Source: Corythucha ciliata
Lineage: Eukaryota; Arthropoda; Insecta; Hemiptera; Tingidae
NCBI GenBank assembly: GCA_038030265.1
Contig: CM075939.1
Span: 53,673,253 to 53,737,252 of the forward strand
Reading direction: 5' to 3'
DNA length: 64,000 nucleotides
The notes beneath the pieces were generated by a model, which ran no database searches, had not been told where the DNA came from, and worked only from the letters and a program-made list of their open reading frames with translations. Position 1 is the first letter of the stretch, and each line of letters starts with the position of its first letter. The position numbers and the translations under genes were made by a program. This document shows positions 1-12,100 of this stretch, one piece after another.

Positions 1-748
1 TCAAATAGAGGTCAACCCGGTGCAATTGGCTTTTAAAGGGGGTCAAGTCTGTGATATTGGCTTTTTGAGTGAGGAAAACCTTCTGCGAGCAATAATCCAC
101 AAAATTCGGAATTTGATTTTATTTGTGCGAGGGAGGGGGAACCTTGAGCTCAGGGCTCTGCCCCCCTAAACATTTTACCCAAAATCCGCACCTTAGTTCT
201 TATTTGTTCGGAAACCATGAAAGGGTCAAACATAATGTTGCGACGTGAGTTAATAAGGCAAACAAAATGTTAAATAGTTCTTTAAATTTTTGCACAGGAA
301 CATTTTTGCCGTGAGCTAACGAGTGTTTGAGGGTTCACGATCTGTGTGGCTCTACCAATTTATCAATTTTAGAGAGTAAATTCAGACGAATATTTCGTTT
401 TTCTGCAGTGATTGAAACTAGATTTCAACCAAGCTATTATCCAGTTTTGGTAGCAAAATTGACAGTTTTAACCAATCAATATTTTGTGGCAAGTGGTATT
501 TTGGCAGTGAATAATCAAGAAATTATTATTATTTTTGTTTGGTCAAGTCAAATAATTGGTTCCTGCTTCCCGGGACAAAATACTCAGTTTTCGGGCCTAA
601 TAATCAGTTTCTAGGGCCATATAATCATTTTCCAGAGCCAAACATTTAGCTTGACCGTGTGATATGAGGTATAGAAACCAGAATTTGACGTGTCTCAAGT
701 TTGCCAATGATTCAGTTTTAGGAAGTCTAATCCTCAGCATTTTCTGAG
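1..748. other. Intergenic AT-rich flank, no gene recognised
   Basis: No open frame here resembles a protein I recognise. The stretch 540-660 holds loosely repeated phrases (ggnccnaataatcannttnc), suggesting degenerate short repeats like those elsewhere in the window. The five bases CTGAA at 749-753 are the left target-site duplication of the neighbouring LTR element. Confidence 0.5.
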
Positions 749-753
749 CTGAA

Positions 754-903
754 TGTTATAATTATCAATTCCACTTTATGTTATTTAAATACCCTCCAAC
801 CTTATGACTTTTTGTTTACAATTGTTTTAAAAGTTCAGTTCGTTTCTCACACGGTTTATTTTGTCAATTAAAGCCTTATTCTACAAAAGGTTTTATCATT
901 TCA
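754..903 (+). repeat. 5' LTR
   Basis: 150 bp, beginning TGTTATAATT and ending ATCATTTCA. By eye it is identical to the 3' LTR over its whole length. A TATTTAAATA box lies near 782-791, an initiator-like TCAGT near 835, and an AATTAAAG polyadenylation-like motif near 866. The distance between the box and the initiator-like motif is longer than the usual 30 bp, so the transcription start is uncertain. Confidence 0.93.
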
Positions 904-919
904 ATTTAATTGACAAAAT
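858..919 (+). other. Candidate self-priming hairpin at the primer-binding site
   Basis: The 15 bases just inside the 5' LTR (905-919, TTTAATTGACAAAAT) are the exact reverse complement of 858-872 inside the LTR, separated by a 32-nt loop. They occupy the usual primer-binding-site position (2 nt after the LTR end), and I could not match them to a tRNA 3' end. Tf1/sushi-type elements prime reverse transcription from their own RNA. A similar use here is an inference. Confidence 0.5.
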
Positions 920-944
920 TTAATGAACACCAGCACCAGCCAGC

Positions 945-1620
945 ATGGAACGACTTCTCCATCCTGAAAAATTAAATCTCGACCCTACTTCGCCAACGGC
1001 AGCAATCGAATGGGAACACTGGCACCGGAGTTTCCTTAATCTTGTCGCGTCTATTCAATCTTTGGATGAACAAAAGTTGAGAATTTTACACAACTTGGTC
1101 TCTCCAACTGTTTATCAATATGTACACGGATGTGGAACGTACACAGACGCAATAACGGTTCTTAAAAATCTTTACGTCAAACCGATAAACGAAATATTTG
1201 CTCGGCATGAGCTCCAGACGAGACAGCAGCAGCACGGAGAAAATATTGAAAGGTACGTGGAAGCTTTAAATATTTTGGCCAATCGATGTAAATTTAAAGC
1301 TGTGACGGCAGAACAAAACCGGACCGACTTTATCAGGGACGCTTTTATTAGAGGACTAAGTTCCAGTCAAATAAGATTAAGGCCCGATTTCACCAAATTC
1401 TCAAACCAAGATCAACAACTAATCACGATTACAATGTAAAAACTTGTATCAAAATTCATATTGGTTGATATTGGCAACTAATCACGATCAACTTTAAACG
1501 AGATCAATTTTGTTGGTGAAAATGGGCCTAAGATTACTCGAATCGTCTTCCCTAAATTTGGCCGAAGCAATTGATCAGGCGCGAGCCTTAGAACTAGCTC
1601 AACAACACTCATTAGATTAG
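945..1620 (+). pseudogene. Ty3-type gag, N-terminal part, disrupted
   Basis: A frame opens at ATG 945 just after the 5' LTR and runs to 1380 as a helical Gag capsid-like protein: a W-x2-W-H start region, then a retrotransposon-Gag-like segment around residues 60-130. At 1381 a MITE is inserted. The Gag frame resumes at 1532 and runs to a TAG at 1618-1620, which is in frame with the downstream zinc-knuckle/protease ORF. The MITE plus its duplicated target (151 bp) shifts the frame, and the TAG is a second, independent break. The assignment to gag rests on position and overall composition, not on a catalytic motif. Confidence 0.8.
1381..1528. mobile_element. PIF/Harbinger-like MITE inside gag
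   Basis: A 148-bp insert with 16-bp terminal inverted repeats: GGCCCGATTTCACCAA at 1381-1396, and its near-complement at 1513-1528 with 14 of 16 positions matching. It is flanked by a TAA duplication (1378-1380 and 1529-1531). The TWA target and GGCCC termini are typical of PIF/Harbinger MITEs. Removing the insert and one TAA rejoins the gag frame. The phrase aactaatcacgat occurs twice inside it. It has no coding capacity. Confidence 0.82.
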
Positions 1621-1635
1621 AGTAATTCTTATTCT

Positions 1636-2331
1636 GTGAACGCCACGTCCGTTCCAAACCTCGATTCTGGTCAGGGAATTCCCGAAAATGACCATTTGAA
1701 TGCTTCCGTTTCTTCGAAAAAATCTAGCGATTTTAAATCATGCTTTTTTTGTGGGCGACAGTATCACAGAAGAGATCAATGTCCAGCCAAGGACGCCACA
1801 TGCGGAAACTGTAATAAATTGGGGCATTTCTCTAAGGTATGTCGATCGAATCCAACTTTTAATCGTAAGGGTCACGTTAAACAAGTATCTGTGGTTGTTG
1901 CAAGCTCCTATACTCCCTCAAGTCTAAAAAAGGCTACCATCACTGTACTGTTAAACGGCTTCAAAGCATCCGCCTTGATCGATACTGGTAGTTCTATAAG
2001 TTTCATTAGTGAAGCACTAACGCGAACTTTAAATTTGAAAATTCAACGTTGTCGGGAACAAATTACAATGGCTTCAACGTCATTTCATTCGTCAGTCAAT
2101 GGTCAGTGCTTTGTTACTTTAAAATTGCCTGGCCATAAACACACTACAGTCAAACTTTACGTACTCAGGGATCTATGCTGCGATGTGCTTTTAGGCCATG
2201 ATCTCTTACAACAACACGAGAGTCTAAAATTGTCATTTGGAGGCCCTAATGCTCCTTTAAATATAATGTGCATTAGCAGAAGCGAAAGTACCCCCAGCTT
2301 CTCTCTTTTCACATTTGACTCCAGACTGTAA
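1636..2331 (+). pseudogene. Ty3-type nucleocapsid zinc knuckles and aspartic protease
   Basis: A 231-codon open stretch with no ATG of its own; it is the continuation of gag beyond the TAG at 1618. Residues ~36-49 and ~56-69 form two CX2CX4HX4C zinc knuckles (CFFCGRQYHRRDQC, then CGNCNKLGHFSKVC), the RNA-binding nucleocapsid. Residues ~97-185 are a retropepsin-like protease with the catalytic DTGS at about 116-119 and a C-terminal VLLGHDLL flap/dimer region. The frame ends at TAA 2329-2331. The homologous reading continues in another frame toward the RT, so a frame change lies near 2325. Confidence 0.85.
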
Positions 2332-4326
2332 ACCAATTAGCGTCAAATCAAGAAGGCATAATCCATCCGATAATTCTTTCATCAAAGAGGAAATCAAGCG
2401 TCTTCTTCAAGAGGGTGTGATAGAGCCCAGTAAGTCTCATGGCGGGCTCAAGTGCTTGTGACATCAAACGAAAATCACAAACGGCGTATGGTGATTGATT
2501 ATTCCCTCACAGTAAACAGGTACACTATGTTAGACGCGTACCCTCTACCAAATATTGAGGACGTGGTAAACAAGGTAGCACAATTCAACATTTTCAGCAC
2601 TGTTGATCTGCGAAGTGCATATCATCAAATACCCATTAATGATGCTGACAGGATATACACTGCTTTCGAGGCGGACGGACAGCTGTTCCAGTTCCGGCGA
2701 ATTCCTTTTGGGGTCACCAATGGCGTGGCAGCCTTTCAAAGGGTCGTAGATGAAATAATCCGCAAGGAAAACTTGACAGCGACGTTTGCATACCTAGACG
2801 ATGTCACAATTTGCGGCTCAGACAAAAATGACCATGACAAAAATCTCGAAAAATTCATGGAGGTTGTCAAGAAGTACAATTTAACAATAAACACGGAAAA
2901 AAGTTCCTTCGCCCGGCCAGAAATCAACCTCCTCGGCTACATAATTAAAAACAAAACCATTAAACCCGACCCAGACCGTCTAGACCCTCTACGTCACTTG
3001 AAACCACCGACTAACGCGTCATCCTTGAAAAGAGTTATGGGTCTGTTCTCACATTACTCTAAATTCACACCTAAATTTGCAGAAAAAGTTCTTCCTCTAG
3101 TCGTATGCAAATTTCCCCTCGATCAAGAATCACTTCAGGCATTTGAAAATATCAAGAAGATCATCACTGACGCAGCAATTACTGCAGTAGACCCCGATTC
3201 CCCATTCACCGTCGAAACGGACGCTTCATCTTTCGCCCTTGCTGCAACCTTATCTCAGCATGGCCGCCCAGTCGCATTTTACTCTAGAATGTTGACAAAA
3301 ACTGAACAACGGCATGCGGCAATCGAAAAGGAAGCGTGTGCTATAATTGAGGCGGTACGGAAATGGCGCCACTATTTAATGGGTCGACAGTTTCAACTCA
3401 TAACTGATCAGCGTTCCGTATCATTTATTTTTTCGAAGGATCATACTAGTAAAATAAAAAATGAAAAAATAATGCGCTGGAGGCTAGAGCTTTCGTGTTA
3501 TTCATACGACATTGTGTACAGGCCCGGTAAAGAAAATGTAGCCGCTGATGCTTTTTCAAGGATTTGCGCCAATGTGTCTAATTCGAAGGACAATCTGAGA
3601 AAATACCACGAAACTTTGTGTCATCCAGGTATAACACGTTTTCACCATTGGGTAAAGAGTAAAAATTTACCCTTCTCTGTTGAAGAAGTTCGTCAAATTG
3701 TAAATAATTGTAGAATTTGTTCGGAAATCAAGCCACAATTTTTCAAGCATCAAGGAACGTTGATAAAAGCGACATCCCCGATGGAAATACTCAATATGGA
3801 TTTTAAGGGCCCTTTACCTTCGAAATCTCGAAATCGTTACACCTTGACAATTATTGATGAATATTCCAGATTCCCTTTCGCTATTCCTTGTTCAGACATG
3901 ACAACAGCTACAGTTGAAAGAGCTTTAGAGTCCATTTTTCATATGTTCGGAACTCCTGCGTACATTCATTCTGATCAGGGATCATCTTTCATGTCTCACG
4001 AACTGCGGTCTTTTCTTAGTTCCCATGGGATTGCAAGTAGTAAAACAACTCCTTACAACCCAAGAGGTAATGGTCAAGCTGAACGGTACAACGGTATAAT
4101 TTGGAAATCTGTCCAACTGGCTCTAAAAAGCCAATCTCTGCCAGTCACTCATTGGGAAGACGTCCTCGACACAGCCCTTCACTCCATACGTTCATTGCTC
4201 TGCACGGCCACAAATGAAACACCTCATGACCGGATGTTCAAGTTTGCCAGGCGAACGGGGAACGGGACATCGACACCGAATTGGTTGACAACCCCGCAGG
4301 TTCAGTATTTGTACGTAAGCACGTAA
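2332..4326 (+). pseudogene. Ty3-type pol: RT, RNase H, integrase
   Basis: The long open frame covers 2452-4326 (624 codons). The start of the RT is read from another frame between 2326 and 2445, with a frame break near 2442. Residues 1-120 carry the RT palm, with YLDD at 114-117 as the metal-binding active site. RNase H follows at about 255-370 (VETDASS, then an ITDQ stretch). The integrase has an N-terminal H-H-C-C zinc site (HETLCHPG, CRICSE, about 380-425) and a catalytic core with the aspartate of MDFKGP, the aspartate of HSDQGS, and a downstream glutamate in NGQAERYNG. The frame closes at 4324-4326 before the C-terminal domain, which is in a different frame. Confidence 0.9.
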
Positions 4327-4667
4327 GAGCTTCGAAATTCGACCCGCTGGTGGAAGAAGCTACGCTCCTCGAAGGAAACACTGAGTACGCTCAGATCAAA
4401 TTGAAAGACGGAAGAGTAACGGTGGTATCCACTAGAGACATCGCACCCATCCCCGTTCAAAATAATTTGGACTCCCTTGATGCGTCTCCACCAATTATCG
4501 ACGCCTGTACACCTCTCGACCTCTCGTTAGAAAACGCTATCACGGACGAAAGAGACTCTCCTGAACTAATTCAAAACGTACCATCTTCTCCTCCCACTAT
4601 ACCCGAAATGAGAAGAAGTACAAGACCGAGAAAACTGCCGGCTTATCTCTCGGACTATATTATTTAA
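4281..4667 (+). pseudogene. Ty3-type integrase C-terminal tail
   Basis: A 128-codon frame overlapping the end of pol by 46 bp. It carries the small beta-rich C-terminal segment expected after the integrase core, then an acidic and proline-rich tail (SPPTIPEMRRSTRPRKLP). That wording is typical of the end of gypsy/copia polyproteins. It stops 42 bp before the 3' LTR. The frame change from pol is a lesion or a programmed shift; given the other breaks, a lesion is more likely. Confidence 0.75.
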
Positions 4668-4698
4668 TACCGAAGCTCTGGATGAAGACTTCTCTCTT

Positions 4699-4709
4699 GG
4701 ACGGAAGAA
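4699..4709 (+). other. Polypurine tract
   Basis: GGACGGAAGAA directly abuts the 3' LTR start at 4710, the standard location for plus-strand priming. Confidence 0.7.
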
Positions 4710-4859
4710 TGTTATAATTATCAATTCCACTTTATGTTATTTAAATACCCTCCAACCTTATGACTTTTTGTTTACAATTGTTTTAAAAGTTCAGTTCGTT
4801 TCTCACACGGTTTATTTTGTCAATTAAAGCCTTATTCTACAAAAGGTTTTATCATTTCA
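4710..4859 (+). repeat. 3' LTR
   Basis: 150 bp, apparently identical to 754-903 and followed by the CTGAA duplication (4860-4864). Identity of the two LTRs argues for recent insertion. Confidence 0.93.
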
Positions 4860-4864
4860 CTGAA

Positions 4865-6115
4865 ATACCCGTTTTATGGGAAAAATTATCAGATTCCCCC
4901 CCCCGCCCCCCTTGACACCCTGTTTTCTGCTTGAATAGCCACTTCTCAAGGGGCAAGACTGTAAGTTTCTGTGGCTCGGAAATATTTTTCTTTGTTTTGA
5001 CTAATGAACTTGAAAAATCTACGAACAACTTTCACGAACGGAGGGGTCCTCCAAGTTTTAAGAAAAAAAAAGTTATTGATGGTTTCTTTTGGTGATTTTT
5101 GTCTTGGGCCGAGATCTTCCTTAGGGTCGAAACCCCTAGGTGGTCTCCTACCTTATGCCAACCCCTCAAAACGGCCCTGGTTTTCGGAAACGTTAAAGTC
5201 AATTTGCATGATAAGTCGAGAAAGTATAAATTCTGTAACTTTAAAGCCACCTTCACATGTGAGATTTAAAAAGTTGAGATGTGGGCTTCAATAATTGCAA
5301 CAATTATTCAGTGGAAAAGCAAAAATGTATTGTTGTCACGCCAAATCAATTCCCTCCATTAATTTCGGTTTTTTAGGGTTCAATAATTCGTAATTTACAT
5401 GCGGAAGGACTTCAGAGACCTTTTTTGCAATTTCGATCTTTATTTGAGCTACTGGCCGTACACAGATAAAGTTTGAGGGTGGGTTGCAAACATTTTTTGC
5501 TGACCGAAAACATAGGTGTATTATTCAGAATGAATAATAAACCAAAAAGCGACTGGCAGACTGTCGGCAAGCCGAGGGTGTAAATAAACGAGAAAAAATC
5601 TATTTATCCAGTCTACTCTTTCAAACTTATCGTCAGTCTTGCCATTAATTAATTGGTTCAAATCGTTGTTACAGCTGATTCTGTCAAAAAATTAAGCTGT
5701 GGAAAGCGTGAGGGCAGGTTGTGTGTTGTGTGAACTGAGAAATAGCTAATAGCGGGCGAGCGAACAAGAGAGGAAAGTAGAAGACCCTCCCTTCATTCAT
5801 TATGGTCTACTCATCAAGTGTCTGAAGTGAGAGTGCGAGAGTGGAACTGTGGAAGTCTTTCCGAAAGTAATGGGGCCGGGGGGTTGAAGTAAATGTTTTT
5901 AGAAAAGACATTAGGCACTTCCTTCCGAACTGCATTCTTTCCATCTGAGGACAGTACCCACTGCTGCGGAAAGTGATCCCGGCAAGAGAGCTCGGACATT
6001 TATATACAACCACCCTCTCCCAAACATCACCAAAATAATTCGTCAATAGTGACCCCCTTCATGGTTGTATAGTTAAGTTGTATTTATTCGTATCCTTTAA
6101 TATGTTTCTTTATAG
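4865..6115. other. Upstream region of ABCA copy 1, no gene recognised
   Basis: No convincing coding frame. There is a C-run near 4897. The segment 5700-6060 is less AT-rich and may hold the promoter and a non-coding first exon of the ABCA gene, because a splice-acceptor-like tract (tttctttatag) ends at 6115. I see no certain core promoter. Confidence 0.4.
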
Positions 6116-6130
6116 ATGGAAATAATTTGA
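6116..6130 (+). promoter_or_regulatory. Short uORF before ABCA copy 1
   Basis: ATG GAA ATA ATT TGA starts immediately after an acceptor-like ...tttatag and ends 4 nt before the main ATG at 6135. The second ABCA gene has the same arrangement at 37990-38004 with different internal codons. The shared layout suggests a translated leader that reduces or tunes initiation at the main start. This is inference. Confidence 0.5.
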
Positions 6131-6134
6131 GAAA

Positions 6135-9100
6135 ATGGTATACAAAGCGCTGTTGTGGAAGTTATGGCGGGTTCAACGAAGGAAGTACATCAGAAACGTC
6201 ATTCTGATTCTTCCCCCGGCTATCTTGATTTTATTTCTCTTCCTAATCAAGAGTCAAACATCATCGAGTAGTACGCAAGTGCCTCAAACTATATATTCCG
6301 TCAAGACGAAACAGGACATTTTAGAGATTGGCCCATGGGGGACCGTTTTGTACTGTCCTTACGAGAGCACCGATTCCGCATCAGTCGATAATTTCATTCA
6401 ATATGTCAAAGCTATTATCGGCCAAAACTTCGGTATTATTTATACCCTGGTGATTAAATGTTTAATTCCCCACTAATCTCCCCTTCCTCTTCGCCATCAT
6501 CACAATTTTCAGAATTTTCAAGAGTGGAGAATGAAACAGCGATGGTATCTTATTTTCGGACCAATAAAACTTCTTCGTCTGGGAATTTTGGAATTGTTTT
6601 CAACGAATTAAATAGTCAAAACCTGTCTTATACAATTCGAAGCGCTAGTAGTGAGACTTGGTATACGGCTGATTTGTTTCCGTCGACCACTACTCCAGGA
6701 CCAATGGGAAATTCAAGTATTTTTTTGTTTTTTCTTGACTTCGATTTTATTTATTTACAAGATCTTTACGGTTAATTTAGTGCAGTACTTGAACAGAGGA
6801 TTTCTTACCTTGCAAGTCGCCGTCAATGAAGCGTTTGCCACGTTCATTGGAGTGTCCAGTACGAATGTGAGCCTTACAAATAAGTTTTGTCGCTGATTAT
6901 TTTTGTATTGACTTTGATTTCTTGTTAAAGTGGACCATGCAAGCATTTCCTTATCCGTCCTATTATTCGGCGGATTATTACGATGAAATCAGCCAAGTAA
7001 TGTTCCCGGTACTTGCGTACTACTCGTTCTTCTTCCAGATGTGCTGTCTACTTAGCGATGTGATCGAAGAGAAAAGCAGTGGACTCAAAGTGAGTACCCC
7101 TCCTCCCCATCCAGAAGTCTCACCCCCTTCCGACCTTCTTAGGTCATTTATAATTATTCACGTTTTTATAGGAGCTACTTAAAATCAACGGAGTAAAAGT
7201 TTGGATGATTTACTCCAGTTGGTTCGTCACTTTTATTATTCTCTGTGGTGTGAGCGCAGTTTTGGGGGTGGTCGTCCTGAAAATTCCAACAGCGTACGGC
7301 GCCATTCTAGAATACACCAATCCTTTTCTAGTTTGGTTATTTTTTCTTTTCTTTTGCGTCACCGGTATCTTCCTAGTTTTTTTCGTGTCTCTGTTTTTCA
7401 ACGATGGTACGCATTTTCTTGTAGGTATTTTAAATTGACACGGCTCCATTTTAATTTGAACGTTATAATGTCATTCTACAGTCAAATTTGCTCTTTTCGG
7501 TCTCATTCTGTTCTGGATTGTGTGCTACGCCGTCAGCACGAGTAATCTTTTCACCACAAAGAGCGACGTCTTGATTTTTCTATCCACTTTCCTTCCTGTT
7601 GGAGCCAACAACGAAGGAATCTGCGCCGTTTTAGCATTCGAAGACTCTCGTAAGGCATTTCAGTCCATTCAAATCACTCCATAAAACATGTTGTCATTTG
7701 TTTCACAGAGGAGGGGATTAATTTTTCTAATTTGTTCACGGAGCCTCCAAGCGACTCTTGTACGTTCTCTCTAGGAGTCGTCATGATTGGTATGATGATC
7801 AGTTGGATCATTTACGGCGTTCTTATTTGGTATTTGGATAAAGTGAAGCCCGGAAAACTGGGAGTAGCTTCCCCCTGGCATTTTATTTTTCCGGTAAACG
7901 CGAAATTTTAAACAATAAAAATTCGCCGGTATAGTAACGCCCTGAAAATTCCAGAACGCCATCAAATGCACAAAATGGGTCGCGGATGATTCCACTGAAG
8001 AGAACTTTTACGTCGTTACGACCGATCGGAATTCGTCAACGATCGTCGAACCGGTCAACCATGAGACACCGGTCGGTATATCGATAAATAGCCTCGTAAA
8101 AAAATACGGAACATTGACCGCTATCGACGGTCTAACCATTGATATATACCGGAATCAAATAACTGCACTGTTGGGTCATAACGGAGCTGGAAAGAGTACC
8201 CTAGTGGGAATAATTTCAGGTGATTTCACGTTTAGCACACTCCAAAAGTAGTTTTCTAACAAAACAAACTGTAACGTTTAGGCATGTTTTCCTGCACCAG
8301 TGGATCGGTTACAGCTGACGGCCGCGAAATAACCACCGACATAGAGAACTTCAGAAGAAACATAGGATTGTGCATGCAGGAGAATGTGTTGCTGGCCAGT
8401 ATGTCAGTTTATGAGCACGTGGTTTTCTTTGGAATGGTTTGCATGTTTCGATTTTTTTTTCTCGTTGAAATCACAACCTAACTGTCTCCTGCTGCTCCTG
8501 TGTTTTACAGGCCAAAGGTCTTAGTATGCCACACGCTCAAGATCAATGTACAAAACTTCTGGCACGGTTCAATTTAACTGAAAAGAAAAACGAGTTGATT
8601 ATGAAATTGTCGGGAGGGATGAAAAGAAAGTTGTGCTTAGCCATTGCCCTAGTCTCGGACCCGAAAGTAATTTTTTTCGTTACCGTAGTAAACAGTCTCA
8701 TTCACAGCATAGTCACACAGTTCACTTATAGATTCTACTCCTTGATGAACCCACTTCCGGCTTAGATCCAGAGTCCAGACGCGAAATATGGGACATTTTA
8801 ACGGTAAATTCTGGGTTAAATGCTTGAAAACCTCGGGTGGTATGATACGTACTTTTTTTTTCAGGGTTACAGAGGCAACAGAACCATACTAATCTCCACG
8901 CATTTCATGGAAGAGGCCGATTACTTAGGCGACAGAATCGCCATCATGTCTCACGGAAGGCTCAAATGTTACGGAACGAGCATGTTTCTTAAGAAACGCT
9001 ACGGTACGCTATACTTTTAGAAATTTTACAAAATTAGTAATCCAACCTCGTTCACAGGGGCTGGCTACCGGCTAACAATAGCGAATTGCCCTGAACGCAT

Positions 9101-12100
9101 GGCCGCCCAGATTGATTCTATAGTTCTTGGAACAGTTCCGAATTCGAGTCGGCTACCGAAAACTGGAGCGCTGACGTTTCAACTTCCTTCCTGTGAAGTT
9201 GATGGCTTTCCCAGACTGTTTCACGAGGTAGAGAGAATTATTCAACGGTCTGGGGATCATGCCGTTGCTCTGGGTCTTACATGTACGAACGTCGATGACG
9301 TATTTTTGAAGTGAGTTTTTTCTTGTACATACCTATTTGTGTGTGTGTTTATTGCGTAATAGGAGCCCAAAATTACCTTGGGAAGGGGGAGGGTGCGCTC
9401 ACAGTCTAGACAATGTGTACCCACTCCACAGGTCCGGAACATGAAAGGAACCCTCTAATCCATAGACCCCTCCACCCTAAGCTAAGGGAAGACGCGCACA
9501 GTCATAACGAACCCTAGTCCTTAAAAAATAAAAAAATGAACGAGATTTGTGCCTCCCGGTGAATTTTCACGCGCCACCCACGCACATTGGTAAAGGCTTC
9601 AAGGCTGGGGTGGCCAACCCATAGGGCCCGCGGGCCAAAAAGTGGCCCGCTGAGCTTTTCTCAATGGGCCGCCCGAGGCCTGCAGTGTCAAACACGCTCC
9701 TCGGATTTTTGTGCAAATGGAAAACGCTAAAATTCGCGCCTCCTCGTGGGCGGCTAATCCCCCACCAAGTGCCCACTTAATCCAGACCAAAATTGAAAAT
9801 AACGCTAATTTGGGCCTGAAATTGTGATAAATGGCTAATTCACGGCTGAAATTATTGGGAAAAATAACTGATTCACGATCAAAAGTGAGAATAAGTACTA
9901 AATCACGGATAAAATTAAGAAAACCTAGCTAAAATTGTGAAAAGAGGTCTAAAATCGCGGATAAAGTGTAAAAAAAAAGCAGTAATTCGCGTGTAAAATT
10001 ACGGAACGCCCTAATTCACGGATAGAATAGTGAAAAATCAATAATTCAATGGTTATTCGAAGAAGCGCTAATTCGCACCTAAAAAACGAAAACATGAATT
10101 CTGTTGAGTTCGTGGCTTAATCTGAAAATCTAAAAACAACTTTAATTCGCAAGGGAAATGAAGATAAAGTGCTAATTCGCTCTTCAGCGGCTAAAATCAC
10201 GTATTCACGGCTAAAGTGGAGAATAAATTGACAAAAATTGAGAGAGAGAGAGAGTGAGAGAGAGAAAAAGCTCTAGTTAGAGGCTAGAAGTGTGGAAACG
10301 ACAGTTTTCAGCTTTTGAACGCAAGTTTCGTGGGTCAAACTGCTAATAAGCGCTAAAGGCCCCGCTACACCGAACGCGACAGGTCCGCGCGCGGAAAACT
10401 ATGGTAACTGGGGGGGGGGGGTAGACCACACCCACGTTGTCATGGTCTTTAGGCGAGCGGACCAGTCCGCGTTCCACGTGGCAAGGCCTTAATCCATAGC
10501 TAAAAGCGATACAAATCACGTTAATTCGCAGCTGAAATTAAGAAAAGTTCCTAATTCATGGATGAAATTGAAAACAATTGCTAATTAGCGGAGGAAATAA
10601 GGAAAAATACGAATTCACTGCAAAATTCAGATAAATCCCTAATTCACAGCTAAAATGGTGAAAAATCGCTAAAATAACAAAAAATCGCTAATTCGACGAT
10701 AAAATTGATAACAAACGCTAAAGTAAGGAAAACACTCAATTCCGGAATAAATGGCGAAAACGTCAATTTGCGGCTTCCGAAGGTAACTCCGGGTCAGAAT
10801 GTGGAAAAAATCGCTAATCCACGTCCAAAATTCAGAAAAGGCGTCAGGTGATTCGCGGCGAAAATTAGGGGAACTCTTAGGGGCTGAAATTAGGAAAATC
10901 GCTAAAATTTGCGGCTAAAATAAAAGAAAAATGGCTAATTGATGGGGTTAATTTAAAAAAAATTGCTAATTAACAGAAAATTGAGAAATCAGAGAAAAAC
11001 ACGAATTCACTGCAAAATTCAAATAAATCGCTAATTCACGGCTAAAATTGCTATTTATGGGGTTAAATTGAGAACATTTTGCTATTTCAGAGAAATAAAT
11101 TGAGTGAATGGCAAGTCGCGGTTTCCAGAGACAACTTTGTGGCTAAAATTCGTGGGCAAAATGGCTCATTAGTGGCTCAAATTAGAAAAAAACGCAAATT
11201 CATTGCAAGAAAAGTCGCTAATTCACGGTTGAAATGGAGATAAATCGCTAATTCAACGGCTAAAATGGAGACAAATCGTTAATTTACCCAATTGCCCTAG
11301 GGCACATTTTTTGTGCAAATAGATAACGCTATTACTATACTGTGGTTAACTTATGTTACTGTTGAAGTTATAGAACAGGCCCCACGTGCGTTTTATTCAA
11401 TAGTGCCAAGGCCGTTTGCTATAAGATCTGAGTTTTGGGCTCGGGGGGGGGGGGGGGGAGGGGCGAGGATGGGTGTGGCCCGCCTGAGTTCTTAAATCCA
11501 GGCCACGACCAAAAAAAAAAGGTTGGCCGGCCCTGATTTAAGGCTTCGAAGGGGAATAGTTATTTTATAGCTGTATGGAAAGCCCGTTTTGTATTGTTGA
11601 AAATTCATTTCCTGGCTGGAGCTAAAATGAAATAAATTATTGAGTAACTTCTAAATTGTGTAAACAACCTCCCCTCACGCCCACTCAGTTTCCCAATCGA
11701 GAACGTCCAACCAACGACTCGAGCGCGGGTCTTCTTGCTGCACATTAATGGGACAACGTCCTCCCTCCCACGAATCGCAGAACAGAAACCGACAGGACGG
11801 CACCCTCCAGTTATACCCCAACACCAGGATTGTGCCTTCTTCCCGCCCTGGCTTGATGCCTTGAAAGGCACATAACCAGGATTAAGCCTGACATGACGGC
11901 CGGGAAGTGACCCGACACGTGCAAGTCCTGGTTATCCTCGCTCCACTCCCCGTCAGCCACACCAGCTGGTCAAGGCTGGTGCGTTACCGGTGTGGACCGC
12001 TTGGCGGTGGGGAGTTTTATAGGTGGTAAATTAGGGGCGAGGAGAGATACCCGTACGATGATCGCTGGTTGCTACCGGTGAGCTGTTACTTGTTGGGAAT

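Larger units (their letters stand above)
754..4859 (+). mobile_element. Ty3/gypsy-type LTR retrotransposon, defective
   Basis: A 4106-bp LTR retrotransposon. It is bounded by two 150-bp LTRs that start TG and end CA, and by 5-bp target duplications CTGAA (749-753 and 4860-4864). The order is gag, zinc knuckles, protease, reverse transcriptase, RNase H, integrase, which is the Ty3/gypsy order because integrase follows RNase H. A purine tract (4699-4709) sits immediately before the 3' LTR. No envelope ORF is visible. The reading frame is interrupted by a MITE in gag, an in-frame TAG at 1618-1620, frame changes near 2325-2450, and another near 4281-4326. This copy therefore cannot make a continuous Gag-Pol. 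The paired CCHC knuckles resemble those of invertebrate proteins often annotated K02A2.6-like; the clade is inferred only from that resemblance. Confidence 0.93.

Noticed and set aside
327..614. 95-codon ORF before the LTR element
   Set aside because: Sequence is low in informative composition, lies in degenerate repeat-like DNA and shows no motif. Treated as chance.
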